A DNA stretch of 64,000 nucleotides from Lachnospiraceae bacterium (lineage in GTDB: Bacteria; Bacillota; Clostridia; Lachnospirales; Lachnospiraceae), in NCBI GenBank assembly GCA_017526745.1, contig JAFXQX010000015.1, positions 62,001-126,000 on the forward strand. The letters are read 5' to 3'. Of the stretch, positions 32,840-41,566 are shown one piece after another. Under the pieces are notes generated by a model. It worked only from the letters and a program-made list of their open reading frames with translations, had not been told where the DNA came from and searched no databases. Each line of letters opens with the position of its first letter. Within the stretch, counting starts at the first letter, position 1. The translations under genes and the position numbers were made by a program.

Positions 32840-33979
32840 ATGAAGAAGAAAGTTTTAGCAGCAATCCTGGCAGCATCAATGGTTGCACTTACAGCTTGTG
32901 GCGCAGCAGCTCCCGCAGCTCCTGCAGCAGAAGCTCCCGCAGCTACAGAGGAAGCAGCTCCTGCAGAAGAAGCAGCTCCCGCTGAAGAAGCAGCTCCCGC
33001 AGAAGAGGCTTCCGCAGAAGAGGCTCCCGCAGAAGAGGCAGCCGGCGGCGCAATCAAGGTTGGTTTCGCACAGGTTGGACATGAGTCTGACTGGCGTACA
33101 GCTTCAACAAAGTCCTGTCAGGACGTTTTCTCAGCAGAGAACGGTTATGACCTCAGCTTTGTTGACTGTGATAACGACGAGGCAGCTCAGAAGGAAGCAG
33201 TTCGTTCCTTCATCGAGCAGGGTGTTGATTACATCATCATCGACCCTATCATCGCTACAGGTTGGGACACAGTTCTTACAGAGTGCGAAGATGCAGGTAT
33301 TCCTGTTATCGTTATCGACAGAACTATCGACGATTCAGACAAGTACGTTTCATGGGTAGGATCTGACTTCCTTACAGAAGGTAAGGCAGCAGGCGAATGG
33401 CTCAAGGCTTATGCTGATGCTCAGGGTATCAAAGAGATCAACGCTCTTATCATCCAGGGTACGATCGGTTCTTCAGCTCAGATCGGACGTACAGACGGCT
33501 TCAATGAAGTTGCTAAGAGAGAAGGCTGGACAGTTCTTGATCAGCAGACAGGTGACTTCACAGAGGCAGGCGGACAGGAAGTTATGGAGAGCTTCTGCAA
33601 GTCTTATGCAGGTAAGTTCAACGTAGTTGTTTGTGAGAACGATAACGAAGCTTTCGGTGCTATGACAGCTATGGACAATGCTGGTGTTACTTACGGCCCC
33701 GGCAACGACGTAATCCTTATCTCTTACGATGCTTGTACAGCAGGTCTTAAGGACGTTAAGGCCGGCAAGATCACAGCTGATTTCGAGTGCAACCCTCTTG
33801 CAGCTCCTACAGTTGAAGGCGTTATCAAGCAGCTCGAAGCAGGCGAGACACCTGAAAAGCAGATCCTTGTTCCCGATAACTGGTACGCACTTAAGGATCA
33901 GATCGTTGACTTCTCAGTTGACGGCAACGCTCAGAAGATGATCGAAGTTACTGACGAGGTTATCGAAGCTCAGTACTAA
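32840..33979 (+). CDS. ytfQ: sugar ABC transporter substrate-binding lipoprotein (YtfQ/ribose-type)
   Basis: 379 residues. Lipoprotein signal MKKKVLAAILAASMVALTAC (Cys20), then a striking Ala/Glu/Pro linker (21-68), then a type-1 periplasmic-binding fold beginning AIKVGFAQVGHESDWRTA. Core motifs VDYIIIDPIIATGWDT, IPVIVIDRTI, QGTIGSSAQIGRTDGF and CENDNEAFGAM match galactofuranose/arabinose-type binding proteins. Captures a pentose or furanose sugar outside the membrane for the ATPase/permeases that follow. Codon use differs from neighbours (GTT, GCT, ACA, TCT rich), as in very highly expressed genes. GGGAGG ribosome site; a hairpin after the stop probably keeps this cistron more abundant than the rest of the operon. 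Confidence 0.93.
   Translation: MKKKVLAAILAASMVALTACGAAAPAAPAAEAPAATEEAAPAEEAAPAEEAAPAEEASAEEAPAEEAAGGAIKVGFAQVGHESDWRTASTKSCQDVFSAENGYDLSFVDCDNDEAAQKEAVRSFIEQGVDYIIIDPIIATGWDTVLTECEDAGIPVIVIDRTIDDSDKYVSWVGSDFLTEGKAAGEWLKAYADAQGIKEINALIIQGTIGSSAQIGRTDGFNEVAKREGWTVLDQQTGDFTEAGGQEVMESFCKSYAGKFNVVVCENDNEAFGAMTAMDNAGVTYGPGNDVILISYDACTAGLKDVKAGKITADFECNPLAAPTVEGVIKQLEAGETPEKQILVPDNWYALKDQIVDFSVDGNAQKMIEVTDEVIEAQY
32940..33045 (+). repeat. tandem EEAAPA-coding repeats in the binding-protein linker
   Basis: Direct repeats of a GAAGAAGCAGCTCCC-type 15-18 nt unit, diverging toward the 3' end, encode the Ala/Glu/Pro tether between the lipid anchor and the sugar-binding domain. Repeat number probably varies between strains. 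Confidence 0.7.
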
Positions 33980-34028
33980 GATCAGACGGCCTATAAGGTC
34001 TAAAAGGGTATAGAATACAAATATCCTC

Positions 34029-34066
34029 GGGAGCTCCCGCAATTTCCGGGAGCTCCCTTAAATTTT
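34029..34066 (+). terminator. GC-rich hairpin after the binding-protein gene (partial terminator/stabiliser)
   Basis: Eleven-bp stem GGGAGCTCCCG/CGGGAGCTCCC (34029-34039, 34047-34057) with a 7-nt loop, followed by TTAAATTTT. The weak T-run suggests leaky termination or 3'-end protection, the usual way to make more binding protein than membrane components. Confidence 0.75.
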
Positions 34067-34090
34067 GCAGGTCAAGAAAGGAGAAGGTAC

Positions 34091-35602
34091 ATGGAAGACA
34101 ATGTTGTGCTGACTGCGCGGGGCATATCAATGACATTCCCCGGAGTCAAGGCTCTGGATAATGTGGACTTCACATTGCGCAAAGGCGAGATCCATGCACT
34201 GATGGGTGAGAACGGGGCAGGAAAATCAACGCTGATAAAGTGTATCACCGGTATCAATGATTATGAGGCCGGCGAGATCCGCGTTGAGGGAGTAGAAGGG
34301 CCCGTAAAGAACAGATCCACGAGGGATGCCCAGAATATCGGTATATCCACCGTGTATCAGGAGGTTAACCTTTGTCCGAACCTTTCCGTTGCGGAAAATC
34401 TCTTTATCGGACGTGAGCCTCTGACAAAGCTTCATACCATCGACAGAAAATCATATAACAGTCGTTCCAGGAAGATCATGGAAGACCTTGGTATTTCAGT
34501 CGATGTTACTCAGAATCTGGAAAATTATTCCCTTGCGATCCAGCAGATGGTCGCAATAGCAAGGGCTGTAGATATGGAATGTAAGGTGCTGATCCTTGAT
34601 GAGCCCACATCATCGCTTGATGATGAAGAAGTTGAAAAACTCTTCAATCTGATGAGAAAGCTCAAGGAAAAGGGTGTCGGCATCATTTTCGTAACACATT
34701 TCCTGGAGCAGGTTTATGCGGTATGCGACAGGATCACCGTTCTTCGAAACGGTGCGTTCGTCGGTGAGTACCCGATAGCGGATCTTCCGAGAGTCAAGCT
34801 TGTTGCAGCCATGATGGGTAAGGATCTTGATGACCTTGCCGAGATCAAGAAAGAGCAGAAAGACTTTGCAAAGGAGCCGATGGAGATCAATGCGAACGGA
34901 CTGTCCCACGCAGGTACGATCAAACCTTTTGATCTGAAGATTCATAAGGGAGAGGTTGTAGGTATAGGCGGACTGCTCGGATCCGGAAGAAGCGAGCTCG
35001 CACGGTGCATATACGGTGCCGACAAGGCTCAGACCGGAACACTCGAGGTTGACGGGCAGATCGTTAAGATCAATCAGCCGATAGACGCGATGAACAAAGG
35101 AATGGGAATGCTTCCCGATGACCGTAAGGCCGAAGGTATCATAGCCGATCTGTCGGTAAGAGAAAACATCATTCTTGCCCTTCAGGCAAAGCGCGGAATG
35201 TTCCGCCAGCTTTCACGTTCACAACAGGAAGAGATCGCAGACAGGTATATCGATCTTGTACAGATCAAGACGGCGAGCAAGGAAACGCTTGTCAAACAGC
35301 TTTCGGGCGGCAACCAGCAGAAAGTCATACTTGCAAGATGGCTTGCGACCGATCCGGATTTCCTTATCCTCGATGAGCCCACGCGAGGCATCGATATCGG
35401 TACCAAGTCCGAGATCCAGAAGCTTATCGTCAAGCTTGCTGGTGAAGGAAAGAGCGTACTGTTCATTTCATCGGAGATAGAGGAGATGCTCAGAACCTGT
35501 AACAGAATGGTCATAATGCGTGACGGCCAGAAGGTCGGCGAGCTCGACCACGATCTGTCACAGGAGAATGTCATGAAAGCCATAGCGGGAGGTGAGTCAT
35601 AA
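34091..35602 (+). CDS. ytfR: sugar ABC transporter ATP-binding protein (two ATPase domains)
   Basis: 503 residues, RbsA/MglA/YtfR type. First domain: Walker A GENGAGKST (about 37-45), Walker B VLILDEPTSSLD. Second domain: degenerate P-loop GGLLGSGRSELARC, signature LSGGNQQKVILARWL and Walker B FLILDEPTRGID, as usual for this subfamily where the second site is partly atypical. Energises uptake through the two permeases encoded next. Start ATG follows AAGGAGAAGG. It overlaps the first permease gene by 1 nt (TAATG). Confidence 0.94.
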   Translation: MEDNVVLTARGISMTFPGVKALDNVDFTLRKGEIHALMGENGAGKSTLIKCITGINDYEAGEIRVEGVEGPVKNRSTRDAQNIGISTVYQEVNLCPNLSVAENLFIGREPLTKLHTIDRKSYNSRSRKIMEDLGISVDVTQNLENYSLAIQQMVAIARAVDMECKVLILDEPTSSLDDEEVEKLFNLMRKLKEKGVGIIFVTHFLEQVYAVCDRITVLRNGAFVGEYPIADLPRVKLVAAMMGKDLDDLAEIKKEQKDFAKEPMEINANGLSHAGTIKPFDLKIHKGEVVGIGGLLGSGRSELARCIYGADKAQTGTLEVDGQIVKINQPIDAMNKGMGMLPDDRKAEGIIADLSVRENIILALQAKRGMFRQLSRSQQEEIADRYIDLVQIKTASKETLVKQLSGGNQQKVILARWLATDPDFLILDEPTRGIDIGTKSEIQKLIVKLAGEGKSVLFISSEIEEMLRTCNRMVIMRDGQKVGELDHDLSQENVMKAIAGGES

Positions 35603-36678
35603 TGAAAGCATGGAATAAGATCAAGAACTGGCCGCTTCTTCTGCCGGTACTCGCACTCATACTCGTAATGGCCGTAAACATCATACATGATGCCGCAACC
35701 GGCGTTAACCCGATGTCATTCTTTGCGGTATCGCTCCGTGACACTACAACGAACGGAACGATCCTCTACGGCCGTATCATCGATATCATAAACAGAGGAT
35801 CGGAAGTAGCTATCCTGGCGATCGGAATGACACTTGTTGTTTCGGCTTCGGCCGGTACCGATATCTCGGTAGGCTCGGTAATGAGCCTGTGTGCAAGCTT
35901 CATGTGCATGAACCTTGCCGGATACGGTGTTTCATCAACCACAACGCTTGCAAAGCCCCTTATTGTCGGACTTCTTGCAGCAGTTCTTATGGGAGTCGTC
36001 TGCGGAGCCTTTAACGGAACACTGGTCGCACATCTGTCGATCCAGCCGATGGTCGCAACCCTCATCCTGTACTCGGCGGCAAGAGCGATCGGACTGCTTC
36101 TGTGCAACGACCTTATCGTTTACGTCAGGAACCCTTCGTTCGCTTTTATCGGAGCCTTCTGCGGCCCGATACCCACACCGATCATCATCACGATCGTATG
36201 TATCATCATAGTGTCGATTGTCCTTCGCAAGACGGCACTCGGAATGTATATCCAGTCGGTAGGTATCAATGCCAAGGCCAGCCGTATAGCCGGACTTAAT
36301 TCCAAGCTCCTTATTTTCCTGGCATACATGCTCTGCGGAATATTTGCCGCAATAGCCGGTATAGTTGCTTCATCAAGGATCACATCCGCAGACTCCAACA
36401 ATATCGGTCTTTACCTTGAAATGGATGCCATCCTTTCGGTGGCACTTGGCGGTAACAGCCTCGGCGGCGGTAAGTTCAACCTCGCAGGTTCCATAATCGG
36501 TGCATATACGATCCAGGCTATCACCACAACGCTTTACGCACTCGGTGTTTCCTCGATCCAGGCGCCTGTTTACAAGGCGATAATCGTTATAATCATAGTC
36601 GTTATCGAGGCACCTCCGTTCAAGGCATTTATTAGGAGATTTAATGCACAGCGTGCAGCAAAGGGGGTGAAGGCATGA
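35602..36678 (+). CDS. ytfT: sugar ABC transporter permease 1 (YtfT-like)
   Basis: 358 residues with about ten hydrophobic helices of the BPD_transp_2 (ribose/galactofuranose) family. Landmarks: IGMTLVVSASAGTDISVGSVMSL, GAFNGTLVAHLSIQPMVATLI, and the coupling-helix segment GINAKASRIAGLNSKLLIFLAYMLCGIFAAIAGI, then ALGGNSLGGGKFNLAGSIIGA. Forms a heterodimeric channel with the next permease. GAGGTG ribosome site inside the preceding gene; ATGA overlap with the next gene. Substrate inferred from araD-type neighbours: L-arabinose or an arabinofuranose/galactofuranose. Confidence 0.93.
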   Translation: MKAWNKIKNWPLLLPVLALILVMAVNIIHDAATGVNPMSFFAVSLRDTTTNGTILYGRIIDIINRGSEVAILAIGMTLVVSASAGTDISVGSVMSLCASFMCMNLAGYGVSSTTTLAKPLIVGLLAAVLMGVVCGAFNGTLVAHLSIQPMVATLILYSAARAIGLLLCNDLIVYVRNPSFAFIGAFCGPIPTPIIITIVCIIIVSIVLRKTALGMYIQSVGINAKASRIAGLNSKLLIFLAYMLCGIFAAIAGIVASSRITSADSNNIGLYLEMDAILSVALGGNSLGGGKFNLAGSIIGAYTIQAITTTLYALGVSSIQAPVYKAIIVIIIVVIEAPPFKAFIRRFNAQRAAKGVKA

Positions 36679-37709
36679 ACTCGAAGATCAAGGCAAAAAA
36701 GAATTTTAACAGTAACACCCTTTTGCTTGTTATCACGATAGTACTGTTCTGCGTGCTCTACGCAGGAGGATGCATAGCGTACGGATCAAGAGGCTTCACA
36801 CATTTCCAGACGTTCCTTAACATCCTTATCACGAACGCCGGTCTGATATGTGTTGCCTGCGGAATGACGTGCGTAATGCTGACAGGCGGTATCGATATTT
36901 CTGTCGGTGCGCTTATCGCGATGGACTGTATGATGCTCGCAGTCGGCATGTCAAAGGGTATCGGTGCGGTACCGATGGTCCTTCTGGTTCTTCTTGTGGG
37001 AGTTGTTTTCGGTATCTTCCAGGGCTTTCTGGTAGGTTATCTGGAGATACAGCCGTTCATCGTATCGATGGCGGGAATGTTCTTCTGCAGAGGCATGACG
37101 GCAGTCATCTGTACCGACCAGGTTTCGATCACGGAAAAGGTTAATGCCACATTTTATAAATGGGCAAACTCCAAGATCACGATACCGTTTGGGGGTTATA
37201 CGAACAACAAAGGCAAGTACATGGTTCCTTATGTAAGGCCCGGCGTAGTCGTAGCCCTGCTCGTACTTGTTGTCATATTCATAATGCTGCGTTACACGAA
37301 GTTCGGCCGTTCGCTTTATGCCGTAGGCGGAAGCGCACAGTCGGCTGCGATGATGGGTCTTAATGTCAAGCGCATCAAGATGGGTGCTTACATGCTCTCA
37401 TCGATCCTGTGCTCGATCGGCGGCGTCTGCTACTGCCTCAACACGATGGCAGGATCGGTCACCCAGGCTCTCGGGCTGGAGATGGATGCCATTTCATCGG
37501 CCGTTATCGGCGGAACGCTTCTTACCGGAGGTGTCGGAAACGTTATAGGTTCATTCTTCGGAGTGCTCATAAACGGTACGATATCATCGATAGTCAAGAC
37601 CAACGGTAAGCTTGCAAGCTCCTGGCCCAACATCCTGACGGCAGCACTGCTGTTCATATTCATAGTCATTCAAAGCATATTTGCGGCGATAAGAGCCAGA
37701 AGAAAATAA
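36675..37709 (+). CDS. yjfF: sugar ABC transporter permease 2 (YjfF-like)
   Basis: 344 residues, second BPD_transp_2 permease: GMTCVMLTGGIDISVGALIAMDCMM, GIFQGFLVGYLEIQPFIVSMAGMFFCRGM, GLNVKRIKMGAYMLSSILCSIGGV and IGGTLLTGGVGNVIGSFFG. The presence of two distinct permeases after a fused ATPase is the YtfQ-YtfR-YtfT-YjfF arrangement rather than the single-permease ribose system. Start overlaps ytfT's stop by 4 nt. Followed 19 nt later by a second binding protein gene. Confidence 0.92.
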   Translation: MNSKIKAKKNFNSNTLLLVITIVLFCVLYAGGCIAYGSRGFTHFQTFLNILITNAGLICVACGMTCVMLTGGIDISVGALIAMDCMMLAVGMSKGIGAVPMVLLVLLVGVVFGIFQGFLVGYLEIQPFIVSMAGMFFCRGMTAVICTDQVSITEKVNATFYKWANSKITIPFGGYTNNKGKYMVPYVRPGVVVALLVLVVIFIMLRYTKFGRSLYAVGGSAQSAAMMGLNVKRIKMGAYMLSSILCSIGGVCYCLNTMAGSVTQALGLEMDAISSAVIGGTLLTGGVGNVIGSFFGVLINGTISSIVKTNGKLASSWPNILTAALLFIFIVIQSIFAAIRARRK

Positions 37710-37728
37710 TATAAGAGCGTTTTTCGGC

Positions 37729-38793
37729 ATGACAAAACATAATTTATCGCTCACCAAATATATCCTTATTATCTTATGCCTCTTGGTATTTTCTGCCGGG
37801 TGTTCATCCCGGCAGGAAACCATTGAGGCTGATCGTGATGTTAAAGAAGATGATCTGATAGTCGTCGGTTTTTCACAGGTCGGATCAGAGTCCTACTGGA
37901 GAAACGTTAACACGGAATCGATGCAGTCTGTCTTTACAAAAGAGAACGGGTACAGGCTCATATTTGAGAATGCCCAGCAGAAGCAGACGAACCAGATCAC
38001 GGCCATCCGCAGTTTTATCCAGAGAGAAGTAGATTATATCGTTCTTGCCCCGGTTGTTGAGACCGGATGGGACACGGTCCTGTCGGAAGCAAAAGAGGCA
38101 GGTATCCCGGTGATAATCGTCGACAGACAGGTTAACGTTTCCGATGACAGTCTGTTCACGTGCTGGGTGGGTTCCGATTTTGAACTTGAAGGTTCCCTCG
38201 TCTGCATGTGGATGTCCAAGTATTTCAACATGCACAATATCCCCGCATCCTCGATCCATATTGCGGATATCCAGGGGACGCTCGGCAGCAGCGCCCAGAT
38301 AGGAAGGACACAGGGCTTTAAGCACATGTCCGGGTTGTACGGATGGGATGTTGTTGCATACGAAGAAGGAGAATTCACAAAAAGTAAAGGCAAAGAGGCC
38401 ATGTCCAAGATACTTGCGGCAAACAAAGATGTCAACGTTGTTTACTGTGAGAACGACAGCGAGGCCCTCGGCGCTATAGAAGTGCTTGAAGCCGCAGGGA
38501 AAAAATGCGGCAGCAATATCACAAAAGGCGAGGTGATGCTCGTTGCTTTTGACGGGATAAACGAAGAAGCAAGGGCAAGAGTCGCCGACGGAAAGATCTC
38601 ATGCATCGGTGAATGCAATCCGATGCACGGACCGAGAGTGGAATCGATCATCAGAAAACTCGAGGCCGGAGAGACACCTGAGAAGTACCAGTATGTAACG
38701 GAAGGTATCTTCTCAAACACATCCGACATCCCGTCCGTGATGATAAGCGGACAGGAGCGTACGGTCACGGTGATCACCAAAAAGGATCTGTAG
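37729..38793 (+). CDS. second sugar-binding lipoprotein (YtfQ-like), possible sensor partner
   Basis: 354 residues. Lipoprotein signal with lipobox SAGC (Cys25), followed by a periplasmic-binding domain related to the first binding protein (VGFSQVGSESYWRNVNTESMQ; VDYIVLAPVVETGWDTVL; QGTLGSSAQIGRTQGF; YCENDSEALGAIE). It lacks the long Ala/Glu/Pro tether and uses ordinary codons, so it is made at much lower level. Such a low-copy paralogue may serve the same importer with another specificity or present sugar to the YesM kinase (inference). Weak ribosome site; 20 nt before the kinase gene. Confidence 0.88.
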   Translation: MTKHNLSLTKYILIILCLLVFSAGCSSRQETIEADRDVKEDDLIVVGFSQVGSESYWRNVNTESMQSVFTKENGYRLIFENAQQKQTNQITAIRSFIQREVDYIVLAPVVETGWDTVLSEAKEAGIPVIIVDRQVNVSDDSLFTCWVGSDFELEGSLVCMWMSKYFNMHNIPASSIHIADIQGTLGSSAQIGRTQGFKHMSGLYGWDVVAYEEGEFTKSKGKEAMSKILAANKDVNVVYCENDSEALGAIEVLEAAGKKCGSNITKGEVMLVAFDGINEEARARVADGKISCIGECNPMHGPRVESIIRKLEAGETPEKYQYVTEGIFSNTSDIPSVMISGQERTVTVITKKDL

Positions 38794-38813
38794 AAGGAAG
38801 GAGATTATAATCC

Positions 38814-40406
38814 ATGGATGCAAAAAATCTTATAGCAGAAGGAAGATCATACTTGGGGATCGAATTCGGATCAACAAGGATCAAGGCGGTAGTCATAGAC
38901 GAGAACGGAACTGTTCTTGCCACCGGGGGCCATGCCTGGGAGAACCGGCTTGACAACGGTATCTGGACATATACGCTTGATGATATATGGGGCGGTCTTT
39001 CAGACTGCTACAGCGACCTTGTAAAGGACATCAGGGAGAAGTACGGGATCACGCCCACAAAGTATGCATCTATGGGATTTTCCGCGATGATGCACGGCTA
39101 TCTTGCGTTTGATAAGGAAGGCAATCTTCTTGTTCCTTTCAGAACATGGAGAAATACGATAACGGAAGAAGCAGCAGGGGTTCTTACAAAAGAATTCGGC
39201 TTTAACATACCTCAGAGATGGAGCATCGCTCATCTGTACCAGGCTATCCTCAATAAGGAGGAGCATGTGGCGAACATTGATTTTGTCACAACTCTTGCCG
39301 GCTATGTGCACTATATCATGACAGGCCGGAAGGTGCTCGGTGTCGGCGATGCATCGGGAATGTTCCCGATCGATTCATCAACAAACGATTACGATAAGAA
39401 TATGATGGAGAAGTTCGACTCCCTGATCTCGGGATGCGGATTTTCATGGAAACTTGCGGATATCCTTCCCCGGTCACTGTCTGCGGGAGAAGATGCCGGA
39501 ACACTTACGGCAGAAGGCGCCGCAAAGCTTGACGTATCGGGGACGCTTCAGGCCGGTATCCCCGTATGTCCTCCGGAAGGTGATGCCGGAACAGGCATGG
39601 TCGCAACCAATTCCGTCGGCCTTCGCACGGGTAATACTTCTGCCGGAACGAGCGTATTTGCCATGGTCGTTCTCGAAAAGCCCCTCTCGAAAGTGTACGA
39701 ACAGATTGACATGGTCACGACTCCAGACGGAGCCGCTGTTGCCATGGTTCACTGCAATAACTGCACAAGCGATATAAATGCATGGGTCAATCTCTTCAAG
39801 GAATACTCGGAGATGATGGGACATGAGGTCGACATGAACGAACTGTTTACCAAACTGTACAGTGTCGCCCTTACCGGAGACCCCGACTGCGGAGGGTTGC
39901 TCTCCTACAACTATATCTCGGGTGAGCCCGTTACCGGATTTGACAAGGGAGCACCGCTGTTTGTAAGAAACGCCGATTCCAAGTTCACACTCGGAAATGT
40001 AATGAGGATGCATCTGTATTCGGCACTTGCGGCATTAAAGTCCGGGCTTGATATCCTCATCAACGAGGAGGGCGTTAAGGTTGACAAGATGTACGGTCAT
40101 GGAGGATACTTTAAAACAAAAGGCGTCGGACAACAGATCGCAGCTGCAGCGATACATGCTCCGGTTTCCGTTATGGAAACGGCAGGAGAGGGCGGCCCCT
40201 GGGGAATGGCGATCCTTGCATCGTTTGCCGACGGAAGGAATCTCGGTGAGAAGCTTGAGGATTTCCTTAACCGCAAGATATTTGCCAATGCCGAAGGTAC
40301 TACGGTTTCCCCTGACCCGGCAGATGAGAAGGGATTTGATGATTTCATGAAGACATATATGCACGGACTTAAGATAGAGCGTGCTGCAGTGGAGGTACTG
40401 TCATAA
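38814..40406 (+). CDS. FGGY-family carbohydrate kinase, probable L-ribulokinase
   Basis: 530 residues. FGGY kinase fold: the N-terminal phosphate-binding segment [20 protein letters not shown], the hinge [13 protein letters not shown], the second-domain [14 protein letters not shown] phosphate loop and the C-terminal adenosine motif VYGHGG-type ([11 protein letters not shown]) with [15 protein letters not shown]. The gene overlaps araD by 1 nt, so the product handed on is L-ribulose-5-phosphate and the kinase would be a non-orthologous AraB; xylulokinase is the alternative. No araA (isomerase) is in the window. AAGGAAGGAG ribosome site. Cytoplasmic, following the importer genes in one operon. 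Confidence 0.82.
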   Translation: MDAKNLIAEGRSYLGIEFGSTRIKAVVIDENGTVLATGGHAWENRLDNGIWTYTLDDIWGGLSDCYSDLVKDIREKYGITPTKYASMGFSAMMHGYLAFDKEGNLLVPFRTWRNTITEEAAGVLTKEFGFNIPQRWSIAHLYQAILNKEEHVANIDFVTTLAGYVHYIMTGRKVLGVGDASGMFPIDSSTNDYDKNMMEKFDSLISGCGFSWKLADILPRSLSAGEDAGTLTAEGAAKLDVSGTLQAGIPVCPPEGDAGTGMVATNSVGLRTGNTSAGTSVFAMVVLEKPLSKVYEQIDMVTTPDGAAVAMVHCNNCTSDINAWVNLFKEYSEMMGHEVDMNELFTKLYSVALTGDPDCGGLLSYNYISGEPVTGFDKGAPLFVRNADSKFTLGNVMRMHLYSALAALKSGLDILINEEGVKVDKMYGHGGYFKTKGVGQQIAAAAIHAPVSVMETAGEGGPWGMAILASFADGRNLGEKLEDFLNRKIFANAEGTTVSPDPADEKGFDDFMKTYMHGLKIERAAVEVLS

Positions 40407-41098
40407 TGCTTGAGGAACTGAAGAAACAGGTATATGAAGCGAACATGATGCTTCCCAAGTACGGGCTTGTAACGTTCACATGGGGAAATGTATCCCAGAT
40501 CGACAGGGACTCGGGACTGTTCGCGATCAAGCCGAGCGGAGTCGATTACGATAAACTCACACCCGATGACATGGTCATCATGGATCTTGACGGTAACCGC
40601 GTTGAAGGCCGATACAAGCCTTCAAGCGATACGCCGACCCATCTGGAGCTTTATAAGGCATTCCCCGAGATCGGCGGCATAGTCCATACACATTCTTCGT
40701 ATGCGACAAGCTGGGCACAGTCCGGCCGCAGCATTCCGTGCTACGGAACGACACACGCCGACTATATTTACGGGGAAGTACCGTGTGTCAGGTGCCTGAC
40801 CAAGGAAGAGATAGACAGCGCTTATGAGACCAATACAGGGCTTCTCATAATAAACGAGTTCAAACGCATGAATAAGGACGTGATGGGAGTGCCCGCAGTC
40901 CTTTGTAAAAATCACGGGCCCTTTGCGTGGGGGAAGGATGCACACGATGCCGTGCATAATGCGGTTGTGCTTGAAGAAGTAGCCAAGATGGCCTTCCGCA
41001 CAGAGCTGATCAATCCCGATGTCGAGCCGGCACCCGCCGAACTTCAGGATAAGCATTATTTCAGAAAACACGGTGCAAACGCATATTACGGGCAGTGA
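40406..41098 (+). CDS. araD: L-ribulose-5-phosphate 4-epimerase
   Basis: Interconverts L-ribulose-5-phosphate and D-xylulose-5-phosphate, linking arabinose to the pentose phosphate pathway. 230 residues, the same as E. coli AraD (231), and the class II aldolase-type zinc site is complete: H94 and H96 in IVHTHSS and H170 in CKNHGPF; the catalytic acids D75 and D119 (THADY) are at the expected places. The N-terminal block [15 protein letters not shown] and IKPSGVDY bind the phosphate end. TAATG overlap with the kinase gene and GGAGG upstream. Firmly identified, and the main argument that the ABC importer handles arabinose. Confidence 0.96.
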   Translation: MLEELKKQVYEANMMLPKYGLVTFTWGNVSQIDRDSGLFAIKPSGVDYDKLTPDDMVIMDLDGNRVEGRYKPSSDTPTHLELYKAFPEIGGIVHTHSSYATSWAQSGRSIPCYGTTHADYIYGEVPCVRCLTKEEIDSAYETNTGLLIINEFKRMNKDVMGVPAVLCKNHGPFAWGKDAHDAVHNAVVLEEVAKMAFRTELINPDVEPAPAELQDKHYFRKHGANAYYGQ

Positions 41099-41128
41099 GC
41101 GGTCCATACCTTTGGAAAGGGGTTAAGA

Positions 41129-41566
41129 ATGTTCGACAATACAGCCCTTATGTTTGAGGGATACAGGGCAATGCTCAAAAAGATCAAAAAGAAGACGTAC
41201 GAAGAAAGATTTGCATCATTCTTCGGCCGGAACAGATCGTTTTTTTCGGATATGACCCAGTATATCAAAGGCCGCGAGGATACAGCCGTCGCGGCCGGAG
41301 AAGTTGCGAACATCTTTGCGGAGAACGTGTTTTCCGAATACGGACGTGCGGGGAAGCTTTCCGCAAGTGATACGACCGACCTGTCGCTGTTTATGATCTA
41401 TTTCGTATTTCCTTCGATCCTGTCGCTCGATGATGAGAACTCGAAGGTTCTGTGCGATGCAATAAGGGATGAGTGGAGAGTACGGACGAACAATCCCGCT
41501 TACGATTACACCACCTACGAGGATCTTCATGGGTCATTCCAGGAAAAAATATTCGGACTGTTTTAG
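41129..41566 (+). CDS. hypothetical protein, 145 residues
   Basis: Not recognised. A soluble, helix-rich, charged protein (KKIKKKTYEERFASFFGRNRSFFSDMTQYI near the start; DTTDLSLFMIYFVFPSILSLDDEN in the middle), no signal peptide or cysteine. ATG 41129 has an AAAGGGG ribosome site. The 3' end overlaps the following DUF2298 membrane protein gene by 38 nt, pointing to translational coupling and possibly a shared role. It starts 30 nt after araD but does not look like a sugar gene, so it may begin a new functional group on the same transcript. Confidence 0.7.
   Translation: MFDNTALMFEGYRAMLKKIKKKTYEERFASFFGRNRSFFSDMTQYIKGREDTAVAAGEVANIFAENVFSEYGRAGKLSASDTTDLSLFMIYFVFPSILSLDDENSKVLCDAIRDEWRVRTNNPAYDYTTYEDLHGSFQEKIFGLF

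Noticed and set aside
32940-33045. Possible CRISPR-like repeats
   Set aside because: The repeats are in frame, contiguous and encode an Ala/Glu/Pro linker without spacers.
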